Shown here: positions 1-7,681 of the stretch, piece by piece
How positions within the stretch are numbered: position 1 is the stretch's first letter
Layout: each line of letters begins with the position of its first letter
Assembly (NCBI GenBank): GCA_020430865.1
Contig: JAGQIY010000864.1
Location: forward strand, 1 to 12,323
Length of the DNA: 12,323 nt
Direction of reading: 5' to 3'
Origin: Myxococcales bacterium
Lineage (GTDB): Bacteria; Myxococcota; Polyangia; Polyangiales; Polyangiaceae
The notes under the pieces: model-generated
What the model was told of the DNA's origin: nothing
Seen by the model: the letters and a program-made list of their open reading frames with translations, nothing else
Databases searched by the model: none
Position numbers and translations under genes: made by a program

Positions 1-1032
1 GATGCGCTCGCGCACGTTCTCACCGTAGATCACGTTCTTGATGTACTTGCCCGCGAGGAACTTCTGCGGGAACGGCATCGGGTAGCGGCTCAGCTTGTCC
101 AGGCTGCTCCGCTGGTCGGCGCTGAGCTGCACGTCTGCGGCGCCCAGGGTGTCTTCGATCTGAGCGACCCTTCGCGCGCCGACGATGGGGATGTAGCGCT
201 CGCCTCGGTTCATCACCCACGCGGTCGCGACTTGTGCCGACGTGACCCCGAGCTCGTCGGCGATTCGATCCACCTCCCGCGCGATGGCCAGGTTGTGGTC
301 GCTGGTGCGTCCGCTGGAGTCGTTTCCGCCTTTCCGCAGGGAGTCGATATCGGCGCCGTCACCGCGGGTGTACTTGCCCGTCAGGACTCCACCGCCCAGG
401 GGCGCCCAGGCCAGCACCGAGAGCCCGAAATGGTCGGCCATGGCCAGCAGCTCGTGTTCGACGCTGCGCTCGAGCAGGCTGAATTCGATCTGCAGGCCCA
501 CGAAGGGCGTCCAGCCCCGGAGCTCCGCGAGGACGTTCGATGCGGAGACGACCCACGCGGGCGTATCGCTCACCCCCAGATAGAGGACTTTCCCCGCCCT
601 CACCAGATCGTCCAGCGCGCGCAGGGTTTCGTCCATCGGGGTCAGCTCGTCCCAGGCGTGGATCCACAGTAGATCGACGTAGTCGGTGCGGAGCCGTTTC
701 AGGCTGGCCTCGATCGAGCGCACGAGGTTCTTGCGATGGCTGCCGCCAGCGTTCGGATCGTCGTGGTCCATGCACAGCGTGTACTTGGTCGCCAGCACGA
801 AGCGGTCGCGCCGGTCCTGAAGCCAGCGTCCGCAAATCTCCTCGGTCTGGCCGCCGTGGTACTTGTTCGCGGTGTCGAGGAAGTTGCCTCCCGCAGCCGC
901 GTACGCGTCGAGCACCTGATGGCTGGTCGCCTCGTCAGCGCCGAAGCCCCACTCGTCCCCGAAGCTCATGGTCCCGAGACAGATCTCCGAGACGCGTAGT
1001 CCGGACTTTCCCAGTAGTCGATAGCCAAGCAT
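1..1032 (-). CDS. Aldo/keto reductase, 3' end beyond window
   Basis: NAD(P)H-dependent aldo/keto reductase of the aryl-alcohol-dehydrogenase-like group, expected to be a cytosolic TIM-barrel enzyme reducing aldehydes or ketones. Reading begins at ATG 1032 (MLGYRLLGKSGLRVSEICLG), with GGAGGA four bases upstream, which fixes the start. The catalytic tetrad is visible: D53 and Y58 in FLDTANKY, K83 in LATKYT, and H125 in LLWIHAWD. The barrel continues through GKVLYLGVSD, VLAWAPLGGGVLTGKY and the cofactor-binding stretch IPIVGARRVAQIEDTLGA. The 344 visible residues end in frame at base 1 without a stop; family members are usually about 320-360 residues, so only a few codons should be missing. It lies 106 bases downstream of the GT2-CapK gene on the same strand. 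The gap shows only a tiny 4-bp hairpin, so co-transcription is possible. The physiological substrate cannot be told from sequence. Confidence 0.93.
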   Translation of the reverse strand, partial: MLGYRLLGKSGLRVSEICLGTMSFGDEWGFGADEATSHQVLDAYAAAGGNFLDTANKYHGGQTEEICGRWLQDRRDRFVLATKYTLCMDHDDPNAGGSHRKNLVRSIEASLKRLRTDYVDLLWIHAWDELTPMDETLRALDDLVRAGKVLYLGVSDTPAWVVSASNVLAELRGWTPFVGLQIEFSLLERSVEHELLAMADHFGLSVLAWAPLGGGVLTGKYTRGDGADIDSLRKGGNDSSGRTSDHNLAIAREVDRIADELGVTSAQVATAWVMNRGERYIPIVGARRVAQIEDTLGAADVQLSADQRSSLDKLSRYPMPFPQKFLAGKYIKNVIYGENVRERI

Positions 1033-1138
1033 ATTCTCCTCCAGTGGGTTCGAGCACGAGCCGCGCGGGAAGTAGCCCGGGCGTACCAAGTGCCGGGTTC
1101 CGTTTACACCAGGATCGGCGCGAACGCTCCCCGGAGCT

Positions 1139-3361
1139 TCAGCTCGGGGCGAGGTCCGGCGCTTCCGTCTGGAAATCCACGTTCAAGCGCGAGACAGCGG
1201 CGAGTCGCTTGCCCGTGCGCACGAGCTCGATGCCGTCGACGAAGTCGACGTCGATCTGCATCTCCTCACCCAGGTATCGACGGAAGGTGGCGAGGATCTC
1301 TTGCAGCGCGTCGTCAGAGTAGCGTTCTCCCTTCACGATGCGAAAACGCATCGCGTTGGGCTGCTCTTGCACGATCTGGAAGCGTCGGATGGCGTGGTCG
1401 AACTCCTTCAGGTAGTGCGCGAAGAAGGTGCCGGGGAGGTAGCGCTTGTCGGTGCCCTGGATTATCGACTGCACGCGGCCCTCGATCTTGCCGATCATCG
1501 GTAGACCTCTTCCGCACGGACACACATAGGTCGAGTCCATGGCCTCCGCCAGATCGCCGATACGGTAGCGGATGAACGGCAAGCAGTAGTTGTTCAGGTC
1601 GGTGATCACCACCTCGCCGACTTCGCCCGGCGCCACTGGACGTCCTTCGCGCAGGACCTCGACGATGTAGCCCTCGCTCACGATGTGATGACCCGTGTGA
1701 TGGTCGCATTCGTAGGCGATGCCGGAGAACTCTCTCGCGCCGTACTTGTCGAAGACGCGGCAGCCGAACGCCTCTTCGATCAGGCGACGGCTCTGGTCTG
1801 GGAGCGTCTGGGCGCTGCTCATGAGCGCCCTGGGTCGCACGTCGACGTTTCCGCGTTCCTTCAGGTAGTGCGCCAGGAAGTCCAGCGCCTCCGCGTAGCC
1901 GTCCATCAGGACCGGTTGCCACTCGGCGATCTCGCGCACCATGGCTGCCAGCCGGGCGTCGGACATCTCGAAAATCGGAATGAACTTGCGTCGACAGAGC
2001 TTGGCGTCCGCCATCTCGCGACGAGCCTGGGACTTGGACATGCCGAGCGTCTGGTGCCAGAGCCGCACGCAGGGATCGCCGAACTCGTAGCCTGTCCACT
2101 CCTGAGAGCGCAGGGTCGCCGCCCAGCGGAACTCCAGCTGCGCTCGATCCGCGTAGCACACGAAAGGCTCGCCGGTGGAACCGCTGGTGGTGACGCGCAA
2201 CACCTGGTCCTTGTCGTGGTTCTCACTCAGGATGTCGAAGTAGAGGTGCTGCCGGATGTCGTCCTTGGTGAGGAAGGGCAACTTGTGCAAGTCCGCCTGA
2301 CCACGAATGTCATGGGGGGTCAGGCCTCGCTCTCGCATGCGCTCGCGGTAGTAGGGCACGTTGCGGTACGCGTGGCGTACCAGGCGACGGAGCTTCTCGT
2401 CTTGAAGCTCCAGGATGTCTGCTCGACCCAGCCACTGGCTGCGATTCAGGCTCTCGAAGTAGTGCTCGACGTCCCGCGTGATCATCCAGTGCGTCGCGTC
2501 GAACGTCTTGAGGTAGCTCTTCCAGTAGAGCTGCTTGGCGGGTGAGCGCGGCGCAGGCTCGGACTCAGGAGGATGACGCCTCAAGAACTGGCGCGTCGCG
2601 TCCGGCGGACGGCTCTTGACGCGGTACTCGAGGGCTGCGCGGCCGACGTCGACCAGCGACTTGGCTGCCGCGCGGTAAGCGGTTCCGTCGAGAAAGCTCG
2701 AACCTGCGCGACGATTCTCGAACAGCGTCTCGATCTGCTTGTAGGAGTACCCCTTGGCGTGAGCCGCGACCATGATGAAGCTCTGCCAGTAGAAGTAGTT
2801 GCCTTCGAAGGTCAGTAGATCCTCGAGGATCTCCTTGGAGGTGAGCAGGAAACCGCTCTTGTTGTCCTGCAGGTCCATCCCGAAGGTCAGGTTCAGGATC
2901 GTGTTGAGTCCCCGACTCAAGTGGTAGCGCGAGCCTCGCTCGCGCCCGACCGCGGAGCGCCAACCCTGGACGATGTCGACGTTGGATTCGTTCAGCGTGC
3001 GGTAGAGGCGCAGCAGGTCCTCGGGCTGGTACTGGAGGTCCGCGTCGATGATCGCCACGTAGGGCGCCCGGGCGGCGCGGGCCCCCGTCTTCCAGGCGGC
3101 GGTGATGCCCTGGTTGACGACGTGGTGCTTGCCCACCACGACTCCTGGATACTGGGCTTCCATCTCTTCGATGGCCGCGCGCGTGCCGTCCTGGCTACCG
3201 TCGTTCACCAGCAGCAGTTCACCCCGCAGCTCTCCACGCCGAAGCACCGCGACGACTCGCCGCGCGAGCTCGCGGATGTTCAGCTCCTCGTTGTAGCAAG
3301 GAGCGATGACGGACAACTCGAGGTCTTCGGACACCGGCCGCGGAGCATAGCCCCGGTTCAC
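1139..3361 (-). CDS. GT2 glycosyltransferase fused to CapK/PaaK-type adenylate-forming domain
   Basis: Two-domain protein of 740 residues. Residues 1-245 form a DPM1-like family-2 glycosyltransferase: PCYNEE (21-26), NDGSQDGT (53-60), the DxD motif in IIDADLQ (D106, D108) and QDNKSGF (165-171). No C-terminal membrane helices follow it, so it should be cytosolic or peripheral. A proline/charge-rich linker covers about 250-275. Residues 276-740 form a CapK/PaaK-type adenylate-forming domain: TTSGSTGEP phosphate loop (391-399), YGAREFSG (540-547), YRIGD (599-603), CPCGRG (614-619), GKIEGRVQS (624-632) and a C-terminal RTGKR with K718 as the likely catalytic lysine. All key motifs of both halves are present, so both may be active. 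CapK-like proteins are known from capsule loci; the acid activated here is unknown. The start is GTG 3361. There is no good Shine-Dalgarno, but a TATGAA element sits exactly 12 bases before it. Divergent from the epimerase gene, with 54 bases between starts. Confidence 0.9.
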   Translation of the reverse strand: MNRGYAPRPVSEDLELSVIAPCYNEELNIRELARRVVAVLRRGELRGELLLVNDGSQDGTRAAIEEMEAQYPGVVVGKHHVVNQGITAAWKTGARAARAPYVAIIDADLQYQPEDLLRLYRTLNESNVDIVQGWRSAVGRERGSRYHLSRGLNTILNLTFGMDLQDNKSGFLLTSKEILEDLLTFEGNYFYWQSFIMVAAHAKGYSYKQIETLFENRRAGSSFLDGTAYRAAAKSLVDVGRAALEYRVKSRPPDATRQFLRRHPPESEPAPRSPAKQLYWKSYLKTFDATHWMITRDVEHYFESLNRSQWLGRADILELQDEKLRRLVRHAYRNVPYYRERMRERGLTPHDIRGQADLHKLPFLTKDDIRQHLYFDILSENHDKDQVLRVTTSGSTGEPFVCYADRAQLEFRWAATLRSQEWTGYEFGDPCVRLWHQTLGMSKSQARREMADAKLCRRKFIPIFEMSDARLAAMVREIAEWQPVLMDGYAEALDFLAHYLKERGNVDVRPRALMSSAQTLPDQSRRLIEEAFGCRVFDKYGAREFSGIAYECDHHTGHHIVSEGYIVEVLREGRPVAPGEVGEVVITDLNNYCLPFIRYRIGDLAEAMDSTYVCPCGRGLPMIGKIEGRVQSIIQGTDKRYLPGTFFAHYLKEFDHAIRRFQIVQEQPNAMRFRIVKGERYSDDALQEILATFRRYLGEEMQIDVDFVDGIELVRTGKRLAAVSRLNVDFQTEAPDLAPS

Positions 3362-3373
3362 GCGTCTTTCATA
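3362..3373 (-). promoter_or_regulatory. -10-like element (TATGAA) placing transcription start at the GTG codon
   Basis: On the minus strand TATGAA (3373-3368) is followed by six bases and then the GTG start at 3361, the usual -10 to +1 distance. There is no recognisable -35 box. The same arrangement occurs before the 639-residue membrane protein and before base 8801. It would give a leaderless mRNA, which fits the lack of a Shine-Dalgarno sequence. Pattern-based only. Confidence 0.3.
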
Positions 3374-3415
3374 GCGCCTGTCAGGGACTCGGGGAGGGTG
3401 CTAAGGATCGGGTTC

Positions 3416-4408
3416 ATGCCCGAGAGCGAAGGCCAGCAGAACAGCGTGCTGGAGAGCCACGACGTGCGTGGCGCGCGATTCGTGGTGACCGGTGGCGCGG
3501 GCTTCATCGGCTCCCACTTGGTACGGCGCCTCTGCGACGCCGGCGCCGAGCGGGTCACCGTGGTCGACAGCCTGCGCTACGGCGACGTCGCGAACCTCAC
3601 CGGCTACTCCGCAGGCGTCGAGCTCGTGCAGCATACCTTGGGCAGCGATGACATCGCCGAGCTGGGGAGCGCGGTCGCTGGTTGCGACTACTTGTTTCAC
3701 CTGGCTGCCGAGAAGCACAACCAGTCCAAGGACGAGCCGACGCGCGTCGTGCGGGCGAACATCGAAGGCACCCTCGCGCTGTACGAGCTCGCTGCTCGAG
3801 CCAAGGTGGGCAGGATCGTGTTCAGCTCGTCGCTCTACGCCTACGGGCGCACCAGCGGGGGTCCCCTGCTGGAGAGCGAGGTCCCGCTGCCCCGGACCGT
3901 CTACGGGGTGTCGAAGCTCGCTGGTGAGCACCTCCTGCGCTACATCGAAGCGCAGTACGGCGTGCCGTGGGTCGGCTTGCGCTACCTCTTCGTGTACGGT
4001 CCGCGGCAGTTCGCTGGCATGGGCTACAAGTCGGTGATTCTGAAGAGCTTCGAGCGCTTGCTGCGAGGCGAGGCGCCGATCGTGTTCGGTGATGGCGAGC
4101 AGGCCCTCGACTACGTGTTCGTCGACGATGTCGTCGAAGCAACCTTGCGAGCCGCTCTCGTGGGGGGCGGGGGTGAGGTGCTCAACGTGGCGTCCGGGGT
4201 GCCGACTTCAGTCAATGACCTGCTCGACCTGATGATCGCGATCAGCGGACGACGCGTGGAGAAGCTGCGGGCCCCCGCGGATTGGACTGCCGGCACCAAG
4301 CGCTACGGTGACCCGGAGCTCGCCGCCGAGCGCCTTGGCTGGCGCGCGACCACGTCGCTGCGCGATGGCCTGCAGCGCACGTGGGATTGGCTGCGCGAAG
4401 CGGGCTGA
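3416..4408 (+). CDS. NAD-dependent nucleotide-sugar epimerase/dehydratase (extended SDR)
   Basis: Cytosolic extended short-chain dehydrogenase of 330 residues, the normal size for UDP-glucose 4-epimerase-like enzymes, expected to convert a nucleotide-activated sugar (epimerisation or related oxidation/reduction at C4). The Rossmann signature VTGGAGFIGSH carries G26-x-x-G29-x-x-G32; D51 at the end of strand 2 favours NAD over NADP. SSSLYAYG (137-144) supplies the catalytic serine region, and YGVSK gives Y163 and K167. RYLFVYGPRQ (189-198) and LDYVFVDDVV (231-240) are typical of the substrate-binding part. ATG 3416 is chosen because AAGGA lies eight bases upstream and the Rossmann fold begins about 20 residues later; the frame stays open to 2921, but that part runs antisense to the GT2 domain. 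Convergent with the next gene, 15 bases between stops. It probably supplies a sugar donor to neighbouring transferases; the exact sugar is not determinable. Confidence 0.92.
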   Translation: MPESEGQQNSVLESHDVRGARFVVTGGAGFIGSHLVRRLCDAGAERVTVVDSLRYGDVANLTGYSAGVELVQHTLGSDDIAELGSAVAGCDYLFHLAAEKHNQSKDEPTRVVRANIEGTLALYELAARAKVGRIVFSSSLYAYGRTSGGPLLESEVPLPRTVYGVSKLAGEHLLRYIEAQYGVPWVGLRYLFVYGPRQFAGMGYKSVILKSFERLLRGEAPIVFGDGEQALDYVFVDDVVEATLRAALVGGGGEVLNVASGVPTSVNDLLDLMIAISGRRVEKLRAPADWTAGTKRYGDPELAAERLGWRATTSLRDGLQRTWDWLREAG

Positions 4409-4423
4409 GGCGCGCGGCGCGGT

Positions 4424-6343
4424 CTATTCGTGGACGACCGCGAAGCGGCGGTTCTGATACACGACCTTGCCGGGGGCCAGCTGCCTGGCGCGATGCGCTG
4501 CGACCACGGCGTAGCTCGAGCCGTACCTGGCGTTGAGCGCCTTGAAGCGCTCGTAGTCCATTCGATCGTAGCCCGTGCGTAGGTCGCGGAGGCTCCTGAA
4601 GTTTCGCCTCCCGGCGATCGCCGCGAGCCGGTCGTACCACTCGAACATCTCCTTGGGGACGATCGCGTTGGCCTTCCAATCCACCACCACGGCGCGCTCT
4701 CCGATCAGGCGAAACCGCTCGAGTGTCGGCGGGATCACGAACACCGCGTCCTTCGGCGTGTTCTCCCTCACCCACGCGAGCATGCGATCCTCGTCGTTCT
4801 CGTGGTGATCGATCAGGTTCGAGTTCTTCGCGTAGCGCTCCGTCGGCTCCTTGCCGAGCCTGTACGCTGGGTAGACGAGCACCAGCGCGAGGACCCAACC
4901 GCCATAGGTGCGCCACTTCCGCCACGGGAAAGCCACGTCTCGCAACCTGGGCAGCCGTGTCAGCAGGAACACCGCGCAACCGAGCGCGGCGAGGCCGAGT
5001 GGGTACTTGAGCGCGTCGATCTGAGGGTCGCGCTTGTGTAGCTCGGCAAAGGTCATGAGCAGGCACAGCCCCACGATGGCGCTGCCCACCTCGACGTTCC
5101 TGAGTCGCTTGATGTTGCGCGGGTGAACCGCGATCTCCACGCACGCTGCGGCGACCAGGAACTGGTTGAGGAGGTCGATGAACGGCGCGTATCTCCACGG
5201 AAACGCCTGGGTCGCTGCCCCGATATCGAAGTAGACCGACGCCGCAGTGCCCACCCACACGGCGGCCGCAGTCGCCATGACCAGCGACCCGAAGCGCCGG
5301 CCCCTGGCTCCCCAGCGTCGGAGGAGCCACGCGCCTGCGCCGACGCCCATCAGCTGCCAGGCGGCCAGGTACTGGAAGATCGCCTGGTACGTTTCCGGGC
5401 GGTAGTGGTGGGGAGAGCGAATCTTGAAGTAGATCTCGCGCGCCCGCTGAGCGTCCGCAGGAGAGCCTCCCGCGGAGTGGAGAATCAGAGGCGACAGCAT
5501 CAAGAATACGAGCAGCGCTGGGCCCAGCTGTCGCAGCGCGCGCTTGAAGAAACCTGGTTCGCGTAGCAACAGGTGAGCTAGCCCGAACGTAGGGATGCCG
5601 AGCACGAGGTAGTTCGCGTGGAACAACCCACTGAGCCCCAGGAAGACCCCCGACTGCAGATACTTGCCGCGGACGAACCCAGGCCACGCGAGGAGCAAGA
5701 AAGTGCTGCCCAGCGTCGAAGGCTGCAGGATGAAGTCGAAGATGTAGCTGACCGCGACGGAGCGCGTCTCCGTCGTGAACATCACCGCTATCAACACCAG
5801 GTAGGTGGCGAGCGCGCGGCGGGGCGGCAAGAAGACCAGGGCTAGTCGGAACAGCGCCAAGGTCCCGATCGTCACGACCACGAACTGGGCGATCGCGATC
5901 CCCCAGCCCGAAGGCGACAGGAGCAGCGGAACGTAGGAGAAGTACGCGAAGGCTGGGTGGAAGGACGCGGTGTCCATCACGTACCAGTCCTTGGTGAGCA
6001 AGCCCGGATCGACCAACTGCAGCGCGCCGAGCATGTAGCAGACCTGGTTGCTGATACCGTAGTTGAAGCCGAAGCTCAGCGCGAAGCAGAGCGCCGGGAT
6101 CAGCGCGGCGAGCCAGGTACCCCAGAGCTCCAGGCGGGTCGTCAGCTTGGGCTTCTGCTTCCTCGGCGGAGCGGCCTCGGGTCGCGCGTCGGCGTCGTGC
6201 GCCTCCGCTGCGTCCCCACTGGCCGCGCTCGCCTCGGCCTCCTGATCGGCCGTCTTGGCTTCATCCGGTTCGGCCGGATCCGCCTCGTCCCGCGCGTCCC
6301 GGCTCGGGTCCGGGGGGTCGAGTGCCTTGGTGTGCTCGCTCAC
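4424..6343 (-). CDS. Multi-spanning membrane protein, GT-C-like layout, function unassigned
   Basis: A 639-residue integral membrane protein. Residues 1-66 are an acidic Ala/Asp/Glu/Pro-rich tail, probably disordered and cytoplasmic, ending in basic RKQKPK. About ten hydrophobic segments follow between 72 and 495. After the first helix, a loop holds D112, D119 and W120 in VDPGLLTKDWYVMD; acidic residues in the first external loop are typical of GT-C glycosyltransferases. Other notable stretches are SFHPAFAYFSY, FHANYLVLG (241-249) and IRSPHHYRPETY (308-319). The C-terminal soluble part (about 500-639) contains NTPKDAVFVIPPTLERFRL and RAVVVDWKAN, resembling the C-terminal region of poorly characterised membrane proteins (I recall DUF6798; not checked). 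Start GTG 6343, with GGGAG six bases upstream and a -10-like TAGGGA 12 bases upstream. I infer a polyprenyl-phosphate-sugar-dependent transferase acting at the periplasmic face, because a GtrB-like gene lies next door. A transporter role cannot be excluded. Confidence 0.85.
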   Translation of the reverse strand: MSEHTKALDPPDPSRDARDEADPAEPDEAKTADQEAEASAASGDAAEAHDADARPEAAPPRKQKPKLTTRLELWGTWLAALIPALCFALSFGFNYGISNQVCYMLGALQLVDPGLLTKDWYVMDTASFHPAFAYFSYVPLLLSPSGWGIAIAQFVVVTIGTLALFRLALVFLPPRRALATYLVLIAVMFTTETRSVAVSYIFDFILQPSTLGSTFLLLAWPGFVRGKYLQSGVFLGLSGLFHANYLVLGIPTFGLAHLLLREPGFFKRALRQLGPALLVFLMLSPLILHSAGGSPADAQRAREIYFKIRSPHHYRPETYQAIFQYLAAWQLMGVGAGAWLLRRWGARGRRFGSLVMATAAAVWVGTAASVYFDIGAATQAFPWRYAPFIDLLNQFLVAAACVEIAVHPRNIKRLRNVEVGSAIVGLCLLMTFAELHKRDPQIDALKYPLGLAALGCAVFLLTRLPRLRDVAFPWRKWRTYGGWVLALVLVYPAYRLGKEPTERYAKNSNLIDHHENDEDRMLAWVRENTPKDAVFVIPPTLERFRLIGERAVVVDWKANAIVPKEMFEWYDRLAAIAGRRNFRSLRDLRTGYDRMDYERFKALNARYGSSYAVVAAHRARQLAPGKVVYQNRRFAVVHE

Positions 6344-6363
6344 GGCCGCTCCCTACCACAGTC
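6344..6363 (-). promoter_or_regulatory. Extended -10-like element before the 639-residue membrane protein
   Basis: Reading the minus strand, GACTGTGG (6363-6356) precedes TAGGGA (6355-6350), then six bases, then GTG 6343. The block GACTGTG-N-TA-N-G and its 20-base distance to GTGA match the element at 8781-8800. GGGAG inside it could instead be a ribosome binding site, so the two readings compete. No -35 box is seen. Confidence 0.3.
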
Positions 6364-6383
6364 AGAAGTGAGCGCGCTCTCGC

Positions 6384-6413
6384 TTGACTCGAGATCGTGG
6401 TTGGGCCAACGAT
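6384..6413 (+). promoter_or_regulatory. Weak sigma-70-like promoter with an internal dyad, upstream of the GtrB-like gene
   Basis: TTGACT (6384-6389, five of six bases of the -35 consensus) is followed after 18 bases by AACGAT (6408-6413), a poor -10. Between and partly over it lies an 11-base dyad, GTTGG-G-CCAAC (6400-6410), a possible operator half-site pair. A second palindrome, GAGCGCGCTC, lies at 6370-6379. Lacking a good -10, this is a tentative call. Confidence 0.2.
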
Positions 6414-6659
6414 TCGCGGGTGCCCGACCCCACGTGCTCCTCGTGCTCGCGTCCCGGGGCTCCCGCGTGGGGGGAGCCTGATCCGGGCGAAATCGCGAGC
6501 TCGCGCGCCTGGCAGCTGCGCGACCAGGTGCGCGAGGCGGGTGCGCGCTCGGTTCGGGTGAGCGCTGCGCCGGAGCGGCTCGCCAGCGTGATCGTGCGGC
6601 AGGCAGCTGCAGGCGCCCGCCCACCCGCGAACCAGGCGATCTACGCCGCAGAGCGATGA
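6384..6659 (+). CDS. Possible small ORF or gene remnant before the GtrB-like gene
   Basis: An open frame from TTG 6384 (or a later GTG such as 6420) to TGA 6657-6659, at most 91 residues. Its stop overlaps the next ATG as ATGA, the usual form of translational coupling. From about 6490 the frame has the strong G/C third-position bias of the real genes here and reads plausibly as protein (GEIASSRAWQLRDQVREAG, then SVRVSAAPERLASVIVRQ). The first 30 codons look less coding-like, and no Shine-Dalgarno supports the TTG. I do not recognise a family. It could be a genuine small protein, the degraded end of a lost gene, or chance in GC-rich DNA. This is the only candidate gene in the 312-base gap. Confidence 0.25.
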   Translation: MTRDRGWANDSRVPDPTCSSCSRPGAPAWGEPDPGEIASSRAWQLRDQVREAGARSVRVSAAPERLASVIVRQAAAGARPPANQAIYAAER

Positions 6660-7681
6660 CGGTTACCGATCTACCGCCGCCAAAGCTCTCGGTCGTCCTT
6701 CCCGTCTACAACGAAGCGCAGGGCGTCGAGCTCGCTTTGCGAATCCTTTCGGAAATGCTCGAACCGGTTGAGCCGGATTTCGAGATCGTGTGCGTGGACG
6801 ACGGGTCCCGGGACGAGAGCGCGGAGCACATCCTCGCGTTCGCTGCCAGGGATCCGCGAGTGCGCCTCGCCCAGCTCTCGCGCAACTTCGGCAAGGAAGC
6901 CGCGATGGCAGCCGGCCTCGATGAAGCGCGCGGGAAGGGGGTCTTGTTGATGGACGCCGACCTCCAGCACCCGCCGGACGTCGTCCCCCGAATGATCGAG
7001 CTCTGGCGGGAGGGCTACGACGTGGTCAACGCCGTGAAGGAGGAGCGCGCTCGAGAGAACCCGCTCTACCGGGCCATGGCAGGCACCTTCAATCGCCTGA
7101 TGTCCGGCGTCGCCGCCAAGAACTTCCGGGGGGCTTCGGACTTCAAGCTGCTCGACCGCCAGGTCGTCGATGTCCTGAGAGGGCTCCCCGAGCGCAACCG
7201 GTTCTTCAGAGGCCTGGTAGCGTGGGTCGGCTTCCGTACCGTAGACGTGCCGTTCTCGGTCAAGGAGCGCATCGCCGGTGAGACGAAGTGGTCCACGTGG
7301 GGTCTCGTGAAGTATTCCGCGCGGAACTTGATTTCGTTCTCGTCGATGCCGCTCCGAGTGATCGCCGGCATCGGTTTCGTCACCTTGATCTTCGCAGGCT
7401 TGCTGGCGATTCAGACCCTGGGACGCTATCTGGTTGGCGAGGCAGTCAGCGGCTTCACCACCGTGATACTCCTGCAGCTCTTGCTGGGAGGGCTGATACT
7501 CACCAGCCTGGGAGTGATCGCCATCTACCTCGCGGAGCTGTTCGACGAGGTGAAGCAACGTCCCGTGTTCATCATTCGCCGGCAGGCCACGCGCTCCGAT
7601 CTCCCCCCGTCGCCAGAGCCTCTCGCCGGCGCGGTCACCGACGAGGTCGCGCCCGCGCCCGCCGAGTCCGATCCTGAGTGA
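6656..7681 (+). CDS. Polyprenyl-phosphate glycosyltransferase, GtrB/DPM1 type
   Basis: Family-2 glycosyltransferase of 341 residues, expected to move a sugar from a nucleotide donor onto undecaprenyl phosphate at the cytoplasmic face of the inner membrane. Visible motifs: PVYNE (16-20), VDDGSRDES (47-55), SRNFGKEAAM (75-84), the metal-binding DADLQHPP (100-107), GASDFKLLD (159-167), ERNRFFRG (179-186) and GETKWS (208-213). Two membrane helices follow at about 232-256 and 266-294, then the family-typical YLAELFDEVKQRPVFI (291-306). The tail 310-341 is Pro/Ala/acidic and probably disordered. Start ATG 6656 places PVYNE at the usual distance; the Shine-Dalgarno is weak and the ATGA overlap suggests possible coupling to an upstream frame. 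The stop TGA overlaps the next ATG by one base. The likely consumer of the lipid-linked sugar is the divergent GT-C-like membrane protein (inference). Confidence 0.93.
   Translation: MTVTDLPPPKLSVVLPVYNEAQGVELALRILSEMLEPVEPDFEIVCVDDGSRDESAEHILAFAARDPRVRLAQLSRNFGKEAAMAAGLDEARGKGVLLMDADLQHPPDVVPRMIELWREGYDVVNAVKEERARENPLYRAMAGTFNRLMSGVAAKNFRGASDFKLLDRQVVDVLRGLPERNRFFRGLVAWVGFRTVDVPFSVKERIAGETKWSTWGLVKYSARNLISFSSMPLRVIAGIGFVTLIFAGLLAIQTLGRYLVGEAVSGFTTVILLQLLLGGLILTSLGVIAIYLAELFDEVKQRPVFIIRRQATRSDLPPSPEPLAGAVTDEVAPAPAESDPE

Noticed and set aside
1033..1138. Terminator between the GT2-CapK and reductase genes
   Set aside because: Only a 4-bp GCTC/GAGC stem follows the stop, with no T-run; too weak to call.
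540..1322. Long plus-strand open frame of 260 codons opposite the reductase and GT2-CapK genes
   Set aside because: Arg/Ser/Pro-rich translation with no motif, spanning two real genes on the other strand; a GC-content artefact.
2921..3415. N-terminal extension of the epimerase to give 495 residues
   Set aside because: It would overlap the GT2 domain antisense, and ATG 3416 has a good Shine-Dalgarno at the normal distance from the Rossmann motif.
4409..4423. Bidirectional terminator in the convergent gap
   Set aside because: The 15 bases are a GC run with at most a few pairs and no T-tract on either strand.
4242..5687. 481-codon minus-strand frame overlapping the membrane-protein gene
   Set aside because: Same strand but another frame of the 639-residue protein. 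The translation is Arg/Pro-rich without hydrophobic segments or motifs, and it also runs antisense into the epimerase 3' end.
7678..7680. GTG start one codon upstream for the UPF0104 gene
   Set aside because: ATG 7681 forms the common TGATG stop-start overlap; the GTG adds one residue only and is less likely.
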